Shown: piece by piece, positions 7,277-13,064 of the stretch
Position numbering within the stretch: the first letter of the stretch is position 1
Layout of the letters: each line of letters begins with the position of its first letter
From: Brevundimonas sp.
GTDB taxonomy: Bacteria > Pseudomonadota > Alphaproteobacteria > Caulobacterales > Caulobacteraceae
Reading direction: 5' to 3'
DNA length: 13,167 nt
Assembly: GCA_031119155.1 (NCBI GenBank)
Contig: JAVHYH010000079.1
Span: 1 to 13,167, forward strand
Notes under the pieces: generated by a model
Databases searched by the model: none
Told to the model about the DNA's origin: nothing
The model's input: only the letters and a program-made list of their open reading frames with translations
Translations under genes and position numbers: made by a program

Positions 7277-8707
7277 ATGAGCCGCCTCATCGTCGTTTCC
7301 AACCGGGTCTCGGCCCCGAAAGACCCCGCCTCGGGCTCGGCGGGCGGTCTGGCCATGGCCCTGTCCGCCGCCCTGCGGAAATACGACGGCCTGTGGTTCG
7401 GCTGGTCCGGCGAGACGGTCGAGAAATTCACCGGCGAGCTGAAGATCGAGGACCGGGCGGGCGTCACCGTCGGTCTGGTCGATCTCGAGGCGCAGGACGT
7501 CGACGAGTACTACAACGGCTACGCCAACAAGACCCTGTGGCCGCTGTTCCACCACCGCACCGATCTGGCCGCCTACGAGCGGTCCTATGGCGAAGGCTAT
7601 GAGCGGACCAACGCCCGCTTCGCCGACGTGCTGGCGCCGCTGATCCAGCCGGACGACGTCATCTGGATCCACGACTATCACATGCTGCCGATGGCGCGGG
7701 ATCTGCGCCGGCGGGGGATCACCAACCGCATCGGCTTCTTCCTGCACACGCCCTGGCCCGCGCGTCAGCTGCTGGTCACGCTTCCGCATCACCGGCGACT
7801 GGTCGAGTCGATGTTCGACTATGACCTGATCGGCTTCCACACCCGCGAATGGATGGAGCTGTTCCAGCGCTACGTCGAGGTGGAGGAGAAGGGCACGGTC
7901 ACGCCGGACGGTCTGGTCGAGGCCTTCGGGCGCAGCGTCCAGGTCGGCGTCTTCCCCATCGGCATCGATGTCGAGGAGTTCATGACCGCCCGAAACTCCG
8001 TGCTCGGACGGCGGACCTATGACCGGATGTCGGCCTCCTCGGCCTTCCGCTCGATGATGGTCGGGGTGGACCGGCTGGACTATTCCAAGGGGCTGGAGGA
8101 GCGGCTCAGCGGCTACGACCAGTTCCTCAAGGACAATCCCGACAAGCGCGGCGAGGTCTTCCTGCTGCAGGTCACGCCGATCAGCCGCGATGACGTGGAC
8201 ACCTATCAGGACATCCGCGCCCGGCTGGACGCGTTGGCCGGCCGGATCAACGGCGAGTTCGCCGACATGGACTGGCAGCCGATCCGCTATCTGAACCGCA
8301 CCTATCGTCGGGATCAGCTGGCGGGCATCTATCGCGCCGCGCGGGTCGGGCTGGTGACGCCCCTGCGTGACGGGATGAACCTGGTGGCCAAGGAATATGT
8401 GGCGGCCCAGAACCCGGACGATCCGGGCGTGCTGGTCCTGTCGCGCTTCGCCGGCGCCGCCGAACAGATGACCGAGGCCCTGCTGGTCAATCCGTTCAGC
8501 CGTGAGGAGCTGTCCGACGCCATCAAGAAGGCGCTGGACATGCCGCTGGTCGAACGTCGCCGCCGCTGGGAGGCGCTGATGACGGTGGTTCAGGACACCG
8601 ACGTCAGCATCTGGCGCGACGCCTTCGTCTCGGCGCTACAGGCCATTGAACGGCCCGGCAACGGCCATGCGGGCGACGGGAACGGTCCCGCCGCCCACGC
8701 GGCCTGA
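7277..8707 (+). CDS. otsA: Trehalose-6-phosphate synthase
   Basis: A GT20 glycosyltransferase making trehalose 6-phosphate from UDP-glucose and glucose 6-phosphate; its product feeds OtsB. The 476-residue length is standard. The N-terminus SRLIVVSNRV is canonical, followed by GGLAMAL, GLWFGWSG, WIHDYHM (Asp133), GVDRLDYSKG with Arg266 and Lys271, and PLRDGMNLVAKEYV with Asp365 and Glu373. The last two pairs keep the spacings of E. coli Arg262/Lys267 and Asp361/Glu369. The C-terminal ~20 residues are Gly/Ala-rich and dispensable-looking. A 55-bp gap follows the GH15 gene without a clear terminator, so the three genes are probably one operon. The ribosome site before ATG 7277 is weak. Its stop lies 6 bp from the convergent GST gene. 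Confidence 0.96.
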   Translation: MSRLIVVSNRVSAPKDPASGSAGGLAMALSAALRKYDGLWFGWSGETVEKFTGELKIEDRAGVTVGLVDLEAQDVDEYYNGYANKTLWPLFHHRTDLAAYERSYGEGYERTNARFADVLAPLIQPDDVIWIHDYHMLPMARDLRRRGITNRIGFFLHTPWPARQLLVTLPHHRRLVESMFDYDLIGFHTREWMELFQRYVEVEEKGTVTPDGLVEAFGRSVQVGVFPIGIDVEEFMTARNSVLGRRTYDRMSASSAFRSMMVGVDRLDYSKGLEERLSGYDQFLKDNPDKRGEVFLLQVTPISRDDVDTYQDIRARLDALAGRINGEFADMDWQPIRYLNRTYRRDQLAGIYRAARVGLVTPLRDGMNLVAKEYVAAQNPDDPGVLVLSRFAGAAEQMTEALLVNPFSREELSDAIKKALDMPLVERRRRWEALMTVVQDTDVSIWRDAFVSALQAIERPGNGHAGDGNGPAAHAA

Positions 8708-8725
8708 GGTCGATCAGGCGACCTC
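8706..8725. terminator. Hairpin overlapping the stop codons of otsA and the GST gene
   Basis: GAGGTCG (8706-8712) and CGACCTC (8719-8725) form a perfect 7-bp stem with a 6-nt loop. The otsA stop overlaps its left arm, and the stop of the convergent GST gene lies in the loop. No other terminator-like signal exists in this 6-bp junction. There is no U-run, so it may only pause or stabilise the 3' ends. Confidence 0.35.
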
Positions 8726-9328
8726 GGCGATCAGGGCCGGGGTTCCGTCCTTCGACATGGCCGACAGATTGGCCGGACGCAGGCTGACCCGCTCCAGCCA
8801 GCGATCCAGCAGTTCGCTCTTCGGTCCGAAGTCGCGGCCCCAGGCCATGGCCGAGCCGACCATGACATCCACCGCCGTGAAACGGTGACCCATCAGATAC
8901 GGTCCATGCTCCAGCGCGGTCAGGATGCGGGCGTTGGCCTGCTCATAGCGTTTCATCGCCAGCGGATCGGTCTCGGTCTGGCCACTGATGCGGGACCAGT
9001 AGGCCGGCTCCATCTCGCCCGCCGTCCAGGCCAGCCAGGTGACATAGGCGGCCCGCTCGGGCGACCCGACCGGCGCGCCCAGATCGGCCTCGGGGAACAG
9101 GTCGGTCAGATACAGGGCGATGGCGGCGGACTCGGTCACCAGCGCGCCGTCGTGCAGCAGGGCCGGGACCTTGCCGTCCGGGTGCAGATTGGCGCGGTCG
9201 GCGCGACCCGTGCCGGTCAGGGCGCGGAAAATGTCGACATATTCGATCTCATAGGCCGCGCCGATCTCCTCCATCAGCCAGACGATGCGGCCCGAACGCG
9301 ATTGCGGGGCGTGGAACAAGGTCAGCAT
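8714..9328 (-). CDS. Glutathione S-transferase family protein
   Basis: A 204-residue cytosolic GST. The N-terminal thioredoxin-fold domain (about 1-78) shows LTLFHAPQSRSGR, with Ser10/Ser12 as possible glutathione-activating residues, GKVPALL with the cis-proline Pro55, and the glutathione-gamma-glutamyl contact Glu66-Ser67 in TESAAIALYL. A helical C-terminal domain ends with FTAVDVMVGSAM, the conserved capping-box region. It probably conjugates or reduces electrophiles with glutathione; the substrate is unknown. ATG 9328 is chosen because GGGAGA lies just upstream and the fold begins there; the open frame continuing to 9478 is translated repeat DNA. A hairpin repeat sits 19 nt before the start. 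It is divergent from a WYL regulator, a candidate controller. Confidence 0.92.
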   Translation of the reverse strand: MLTLFHAPQSRSGRIVWLMEEIGAAYEIEYVDIFRALTGTGRADRANLHPDGKVPALLHDGALVTESAAIALYLTDLFPEADLGAPVGSPERAAYVTWLAWTAGEMEPAYWSRISGQTETDPLAMKRYEQANARILTALEHGPYLMGHRFTAVDVMVGSAMAWGRDFGPKSELLDRWLERVSLRPANLSAMSKDGTPALIAEVA

Positions 9329-9347
9329 GATGATCTCCCATTTTGCT

Positions 9348-9387
9348 GGGCTAACGCTCGCGACGCGGTCGCTCGCTACTTGAGCCC
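9348..9387 (+). repeat. Hairpin repeat, copy 2
   Basis: Same element with outer arms GGGCT/AGCCC (extendable by one more pair), conserved blocks AACGCTC and TCGCTACTTG, and central stem GCGAC/GTCGC around GCG. It ends 19 nt upstream of the GST ATG, in the same orientation to the gene as copy 1 has to its thiolase. Confidence 0.88.
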
Positions 9388-9396
9388 ATTGCTGCC

Positions 9397-9435
9397 GCGC
9401 TATCGCTCGGCCCGCGGGCCTCGCTGCTTGAGCGC
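9397..9435 (+). repeat. Hairpin repeat, copy 3
   Basis: Same element, directly behind copy 2 in the same orientation with 9 bp between them. Outer arms GCGCT/AGCGC (six pairs if extended one base on each side), blocks ATCGCTC and TCGCTGCTTG, and a perfect 12-bp central palindrome GGCCCGCGGGCC. Confidence 0.85.
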
Positions 9436-9479
9436 GCCGACAGCCCCTCGCCGTCGGTGGAGATTGATCTACTGCCACC

Positions 9480-9503
9480 CTGCTGCCAGCATGCTGTCAG
9501 CAG
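9480..9503. promoter_or_regulatory. 24-bp near-perfect palindrome, candidate operator for the WYL regulator
   Basis: CTGCTG, C, CAGCATGCTG, T, CAGCAG: the two 12-bp halves are complementary except for one symmetric pair (9486/9497). It lies in the middle of the divergent GST/WYL-regulator region, between two oppositely oriented pairs of hairpin repeats, where an operator serving both genes is expected. A related half (CTGCCA) precedes it at about 9472. Confidence 0.55.
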
Positions 9504-9518
9504 AGAAAGTGCAGAACC

Positions 9519-9558
9519 GTTTTCAAGCAGCGAGGCCCCGCGGGCCGAGCGTCAGGGC
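9519..9558 (-). repeat. Hairpin repeat, copy 4
   Basis: Same element in the opposite orientation. On the plus strand the outer arms are GTTTT and AGGGC: three C-to-T changes leave pairing possible only as G-U in a plus-strand RNA. The central part is GGCCCCGCGGGCC, with the blocks CAAGCAGCGA and CGAGCG conserved. Confidence 0.82.
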
Positions 9559-9566
9559 ACGAAACT

Positions 9567-9605
9567 GCCCTCAAGCAGCGAGCGTCCGCGACGCGAGCGT
9601 AGGGC
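9567..9605 (-). repeat. Hairpin repeat, copy 5
   Basis: Same element, 8 bp after copy 4 in the same orientation, with outer arms GCCCT/AGGGC and central stem GCGTC/GACGC around GCG. One T of the GCGTTAG block is missing. It ends only 6 nt before the ATG of the WYL regulator, and its right arm provides the only Shine-Dalgarno-like sequence, TAGGG at 9600-9604, so folding would hide the ribosome site. Confidence 0.85.
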
Positions 9606-9611
9606 CCAAAG

Positions 9612-10343
9612 ATGCGAAGAGCGGACCGACTGTTCCAGATCATCCAGGTGCTGCGGCGGTCGTCCAAGCCGGTGACGGCGGACGCCATCGCCGCCGAGCT
9701 GGAGACGTCCAAGCGGTCGATCTATCGCGACATCGCCACCCTGATGGGCCAGCGGGTGCCGATCCGGGGCGAGGCGGGGCTGGGCTATGTGCTGGAGGGC
9801 GGCTTCGACATGCCGCCGCTGATGCTGACCTCGGACGAGATCGAGGCGGCGGTCCTGGGGGCGCAATGGGTGGCCTCGCGCGGTGATCCCGCCCTGTCCC
9901 GCGCGGCCCGTGACCTGATCGCCAAGATCGCCGCCACCGTGCCGGAGCGGCTGCGTCCGGTCCTGCTCGAGCCCGCCGTGGCCGGGCCGCCGGTCTGGGA
10001 CAGTGCGCGCAAGGCCGATGCGCTGGACATGGCCCAGGTGCGCGGCTGGATCCATTCGGGCCGCAAGCTGCGGCTCCATTATGCGGACGAGCAGGGGCGC
10101 GAGACCGTTCGGGTCATCTGGCCCTGCCTGATCGGCTATCGCGACACCACCCGCCTGCTGGTCGGCTGGTGTGAAAGCCGCGACGACTTCCGCACCTTCC
10201 GCACCGACCGGGTGGTCTCCGCCGACTTCCTCGAGGACCGCTACCCCGGCCGCCCCGCCGTCCTGCGCGCCCGCTGGCAGGCGAAGATGGATGCGGAGCA
10301 CGCCGCGTGGATCGCGGCGGGCAAGCCGGCGCCGGGGTCATAG
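9612..10343 (+). CDS. YafY-type transcriptional regulator (HTH_11 + WYL domain)
   Basis: A 243-residue DNA-binding regulator. Residues 1-60 form the N-terminal helix-turn-helix typical of this family (MRRADRLFQIIQVLR, then VTADAIAAELETSKRSIYRDI). A linker with MPPLMLTSDEIEA leads to the WYL ligand-sensing domain (about 140-215), with RKLRLHYAD, VIWPCLIGY, TRLLVGWCESR and FRTFRTDRVV. WYL domains bind small ligands or nucleic acid; the effector is unknown. ATG 9612 gives the exact family N-terminus although no separate ribosome site precedes it; only the arm of repeat copy 5 could serve. It is divergent from the GST gene, which it may control through the 24-bp palindrome between them. Its 3' end meets thiolase 2 convergently across a terminator-like element. 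Confidence 0.93.
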   Translation: MRRADRLFQIIQVLRRSSKPVTADAIAAELETSKRSIYRDIATLMGQRVPIRGEAGLGYVLEGGFDMPPLMLTSDEIEAAVLGAQWVASRGDPALSRAARDLIAKIAATVPERLRPVLLEPAVAGPPVWDSARKADALDMAQVRGWIHSGRKLRLHYADEQGRETVRVIWPCLIGYRDTTRLLVGWCESRDDFRTFRTDRVVSADFLEDRYPGRPAVLRARWQAKMDAEHAAWIAAGKPAPGS

Positions 10344-10344
10344 T

Positions 10345-10512
10345 TCCTCCCCCTTGGGGGAGGGGGACCGTCCGAAGTCCGCAGGGCGAAGGATGGTGGA
10401 GGGGCGCCGGACCGGCCCCCGGTCCTGATGTGAAGAAGGGGCGTCCCGGCTGCCGCCGACGCCCCTCCGTCACGGCGCTTTCGCGCCGCGCCACCTCCCC
10501 CGAGGGGGAGGA
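10345..10512. repeat. Multi-hairpin intergenic element between convergent genes
   Basis: A 168-bp element bounded by TCCTCCCCC on the left and GGGGGAGGA on the right. It contains hairpins CCTCCCCC/GGGGGAGG at both ends (10346-10363 and 10494-10511), a long-range pair GGAGGGGCG (10398-10406) with CGCCCCTCC (10460-10468), a GGACCGG/CCGGTCC hairpin (10409-10425) and a CGGCGC-TTTC-GCGCCG hairpin (10473-10488). It resembles a dispersed element I recall as common in alphaproteobacterial genomes. Filling the gap between the WYL regulator and thiolase 2, it probably acts as a bidirectional terminator. Confidence 0.7.
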
Positions 10513-10526
10513 CCTGCGTTTTCGGC

Positions 10527-11732
10527 TCAGTAGATCTCGAACAGTCCCGCCGCGCCCATGCCGCCGCCGATGCACATGGTCACCACGCCATACTTCGCGC
10601 CGCGACGCTTGCCTTCGATCAGCAGGTGGCCGGTCATCCGGGCGCCCGACATGCCGTAGGGGTGGCCGATCGAGATGGCGCCGCCCGAGACGTTCAGGCG
10701 GTCCATCGGAATGCCCAGGGTGTCGGCGCAGTACAGCACCTGCACCGCGAAGGCCTCGTTCAGCTCCCAGATGCCGATGTCATCGACGGTCAGGCCGTGG
10801 CGCTTCAGCAGCTTGGGCACGGCATAGACCGGGCCGATGCCCATCTCGTCCGGCTCGCAGCCCGCCACGGCCATGCCGCGATAGGCGCCGAGCGGCTGCA
10901 GGCCGCGCTTCACGGCCTCGCCGGCTTCCATGATGACGCTGGCTGAGGCGCCGTCCGACAGCTGGGACGCATTACCGGCGGTGATGAACTCGCCCTGCTG
11001 GATTTCCTCGCCCGAGCCGAACACCGGCTTCAGCGCCTTCAGGCCTTCCAGCGTCGTGTCGGCGCGGTTGCCCTCGTCCTTCGACAGGGTGACCTCTTTC
11101 GCCGACGCCTGCCCGGTCGCCTTGTCCACCACCTGCATGGTCGTGGTCATCGGCACGATCTCGGCGTCCAACCGCCCCTCCGCCTGCGCCTGCGCCGTGC
11201 GCTGCTGGGACTGCAGGGCGTATTCGTCCTGGCGGTCACGGCTGATGTTGTAGCGTCGGGCCACGACCTCGGCCGTCTCCAGCATCGACATATACATGTG
11301 CGGCGAGAGCTTCAGCAGCTCCTCGTCCTTGCCGCGGTACAGGTTCATGTGCTGGTTCTGGACCAGCGAGATGCTCTCCAGACCGCCGCCGACGGCGACC
11401 TTCTGCAGGTCGAAGACGACCTGTTTGGCGGCGGTGGCGATGCCCATCAGGCCCGAGGCGCACTGGCGGTCCAGCGACATGCCGGGGACGGAGGAGGGCA
11501 GGCCGGCGGCCAGCGCCACCTGACGCGCGACGTTGGTGCCGGTCGAGCCCTGCTGCAGGGCCGCGCCCATGACCACGTCCTCGACCTCGGCCAGCTCGAT
11601 CCCGGCGCGGGCCACGGCGTGCTTCACCGCATGGGCGCCCAGCTGCTGGGCTTGGGTGTCGTTGAAGGCGCCGCGATAGGCGCGGCCGATGGGGGTGCGG
11701 GCGGTGGAGACGATGACGGCTTCGCGGGACAT
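10527..11732 (-). CDS. Acetyl-CoA C-acetyltransferase (thiolase II family)
   Basis: A second 401-residue thiolase with catalytic residues at exactly the same numbers as the first: Cys91 in LDRQCASGL, NEAF at 325-328, His357 in SIGHPYGMSGARM and Cys387 in CIGGGMGAAGLFE. The two proteins differ strongly elsewhere, so this is a separate subfamily and not a recent duplicate. It catalyses acyl-CoA thiolysis or acetoacetyl-CoA formation in fatty-acid or ketone metabolism; direction and chain length are not determinable. ATG 11732 has AGAGAGA as ribosome site, with a hairpin repeat 21 nt upstream and a candidate promoter at 11849-11874. The MFE-2-like SDR lies upstream on the same strand, 231 bp away, but the intervening promoter suggests a separate transcript. 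Confidence 0.95.
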   Translation of the reverse strand: MSREAVIVSTARTPIGRAYRGAFNDTQAQQLGAHAVKHAVARAGIELAEVEDVVMGAALQQGSTGTNVARQVALAAGLPSSVPGMSLDRQCASGLMGIATAAKQVVFDLQKVAVGGGLESISLVQNQHMNLYRGKDEELLKLSPHMYMSMLETAEVVARRYNISRDRQDEYALQSQQRTAQAQAEGRLDAEIVPMTTTMQVVDKATGQASAKEVTLSKDEGNRADTTLEGLKALKPVFGSGEEIQQGEFITAGNASQLSDGASASVIMEAGEAVKRGLQPLGAYRGMAVAGCEPDEMGIGPVYAVPKLLKRHGLTVDDIGIWELNEAFAVQVLYCADTLGIPMDRLNVSGGAISIGHPYGMSGARMTGHLLIEGKRRGAKYGVVTMCIGGGMGAAGLFEIY

Positions 11733-11753
11733 CTGAGTATCTCTCTTTTGGGG

Positions 11754-11793
11754 GCGCTACCGCTCGGCCCGCGGGGCCTTGCTGCTTGAGCGC
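11754..11793 (+). repeat. Hairpin repeat, copy 6
   Basis: Same element with outer arms GCGCT/AGCGC, blocks ACCGCTC and TTGCTGCTTG, and central GGCCCGCGGGGCC. It ends 21 nt upstream of the thiolase 2 ATG in the same orientation to the gene as copies 1 and 2. It would lie within the 5' leader if the promoter at 11849-11874 is used. Confidence 0.87.
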
Positions 11794-11848
11794 GGGTTTC
11801 CTCGGGATCGCTCCCGGCTTCTGGCGGCCGGTTCAGCGGTCAGTGAAT

Positions 11849-11874
11849 AGTCTAGGCCCGTGCCGCCGCGTCAA
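11849..11874 (-). promoter_or_regulatory. Candidate housekeeping promoter of thiolase 2, inside an inverted repeat
   Basis: On the minus strand TTGACG (11874-11869) and TAGACT (11854-11849) are 14 bp apart. CCTAGACT resembles the Caulobacter housekeeping -10 (GCTANAWC) at five of seven specified bases, and TTGACG is the exact -35. The predicted leader is about 110 nt and includes repeat copy 6. A 7-bp inverted repeat ATAGTCT (11847-11853) / AGACTAT (11879-11885) brackets the promoter and could be a repressor site. Confidence 0.45.
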
Positions 11875-11918
11875 CGCAAGACTATCCGGGCCGGACCCTC
11901 GACCCCGGAACCTCCCTG

Positions 11919-11958
11919 CGCCTCAAGCAGTGAGGCCCCGCGGGGCGAACGTTAGGCG
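11919..11958 (-). repeat. Hairpin repeat, copy 7
   Basis: Same element, inverted relative to copy 6. Outer arms CGCCT/AGGCG (six pairs if extended to 11918-11959), blocks AACGTTC and TCACTGCTTG on the minus strand, and central stem GCCCC/GGGGC around CG. It ends 5 nt beyond the SDR stop codon, so here it lies at a 3' end, where it could serve as a terminator stem. Confidence 0.85.
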
Positions 11959-11963
11959 CCCTT

Positions 11964-12869
11964 TTAAGAATGCGCCTTCTGGGCCTTGGTCAGTTCGATC
12001 ATGCCCTGGGCGGCGCCCATCTCGGGGATGATCTCGCCTGCGCGGTCCGAAATCTCGGCGAAGCGGGCCTCGATCTGCTCGGGGGCGTCCTCGCCGGTGA
12101 CATGGATGCCCTGGGTGATGGTGACATAGGCGCGCTCGAAACCGCCGGCGCCGGCGGCCAGGATGCAGCGGCTCGGGGCGTTCCGGCTGACCAGATACAG
12201 CAGGCCCGGCGACACCAGCTCCGGCCCCAGCGCTTCCAGCGGCAGGGCGGCGCCCAGATCCTCGGTCATGCGGGTGTGGGCGGTGGGGGCCAGGCAGTTG
12301 ACGCGGATGTCGTTCTTGGCCCCCTCGATCGACAGGGTCTGCATGAAGCCGACCAGCGCCATCTTGGCCGCGCCGTAGTTCGACTGGCCGAAGTTTCCGT
12401 ACAGGCCCGACGACGAGGTGGTCATGACGATACGGCCGTAGTTCTGGGCCCGCATGATTTCCCACACCGCCTTGGTGCAGTTCACCGCGCCCATCAGGTG
12501 CACGTCCATGACGAACTGGAAGTCGGCCAGCTCCATCTTGGCGAAGGTCTTGTCGCGCAGGACGCCCGCGTTGTTCACCAGAATGTCGATGCGGCCCCAC
12601 TTGTCCATGGCGGCCTTCACCATGGCCTCGACGGCGGCGTAGTCGGTGACCGAGGCGGCGTTGGCGATGGCTTCACCGCCCAGGGCCTCGATCTCGGCGA
12701 CCACGGCCTCGGCGGCGGTGGCGGAGGCGCCCGAGCCGTCGCGCGAGCCGCCCAGATCGTTCACGACCACTTTTGCGCCACGTTTGGCCAGGGCCAGGGC
12801 GTGTTCACGGCCCAGCCCGCCGCCGGCGCCGGTCACGATGGCCACCTGGCCGTCAAATCTCATCGTCAT
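11964..12869 (-). CDS. SDR oxidoreductase resembling the (3R)-hydroxyacyl-CoA dehydrogenase domain of MFE-2
   Basis: A 301-residue NAD(P)-dependent short-chain dehydrogenase. The dinucleotide motif is TGAGGGLG (13-20) with VVVNDLGG after it, Asp38 favouring NAD; NNAG is at 99-102 and the catalytic set is Ser152, Tyr165 and Lys169 in YGNFGQSNYGAAK. The RFDGQVAIVTGAG start, RDKTF, YGRIVMTTSSSGLYGNFGQ and the ~80-residue C-terminal extension closely follow the dehydrogenase domain of peroxisomal multifunctional enzyme 2 (HSD17B4), here without hydratase or SCP-2 domains. It likely oxidises (3R)-hydroxyacyl-CoA or a steroid-like alcohol. ATG 12869 is chosen because AGGAGA (12883-12878) is 8 nt upstream; the second ATG at 12863 is possible, and the frame open to 13046 is non-coding in character. 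It is divergent from the outer-membrane protein gene across 195 bp. Confidence 0.9.
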   Translation of the reverse strand: MTMRFDGQVAIVTGAGGGLGREHALALAKRGAKVVVNDLGGSRDGSGASATAAEAVVAEIEALGGEAIANAASVTDYAAVEAMVKAAMDKWGRIDILVNNAGVLRDKTFAKMELADFQFVMDVHLMGAVNCTKAVWEIMRAQNYGRIVMTTSSSGLYGNFGQSNYGAAKMALVGFMQTLSIEGAKNDIRVNCLAPTAHTRMTEDLGAALPLEALGPELVSPGLLYLVSRNAPSRCILAAGAGGFERAYVTITQGIHVTGEDAPEQIEARFAEISDRAGEIIPEMGAAQGMIELTKAQKAHS

Positions 12870-13064
12870 CTGAAGCGTCTCCTTATGCGTTGCCCTCTCC
12901 CTAGCAGGGGATTGGCCTGGCGAAACCCGCTCAATGTGTTGAAATGGCGCCACAGTTGCCGCATTCCCAGCCAGATTGAGGAACTTCGGCAAGACATTGT
13001 GGTTAGGCGTCGGGAGCGCCGCGTGTAAGCGTGGGCATTCGGGCAACCTTGAATGAGGAATATG

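Noticed and set aside
9329..9478. A 50-residue N-terminal extension of the GST
   Set aside because: It translates two hairpin repeats and lies before the ribosome site; the GST fold begins at 9328.
11907..11929. GGAAC on the plus strand as another stress-type promoter
   Set aside because: No CGTT at 16-17 bp and no plus-strand gene follows; it points into the 3' end of the SDR.
12870..13046. A 59-residue N-terminal extension of the SDR
   Set aside because: AGGAGA directly precedes the ATG at 12869, and the dehydrogenase fold starts immediately after it; upstream residues have no family match.
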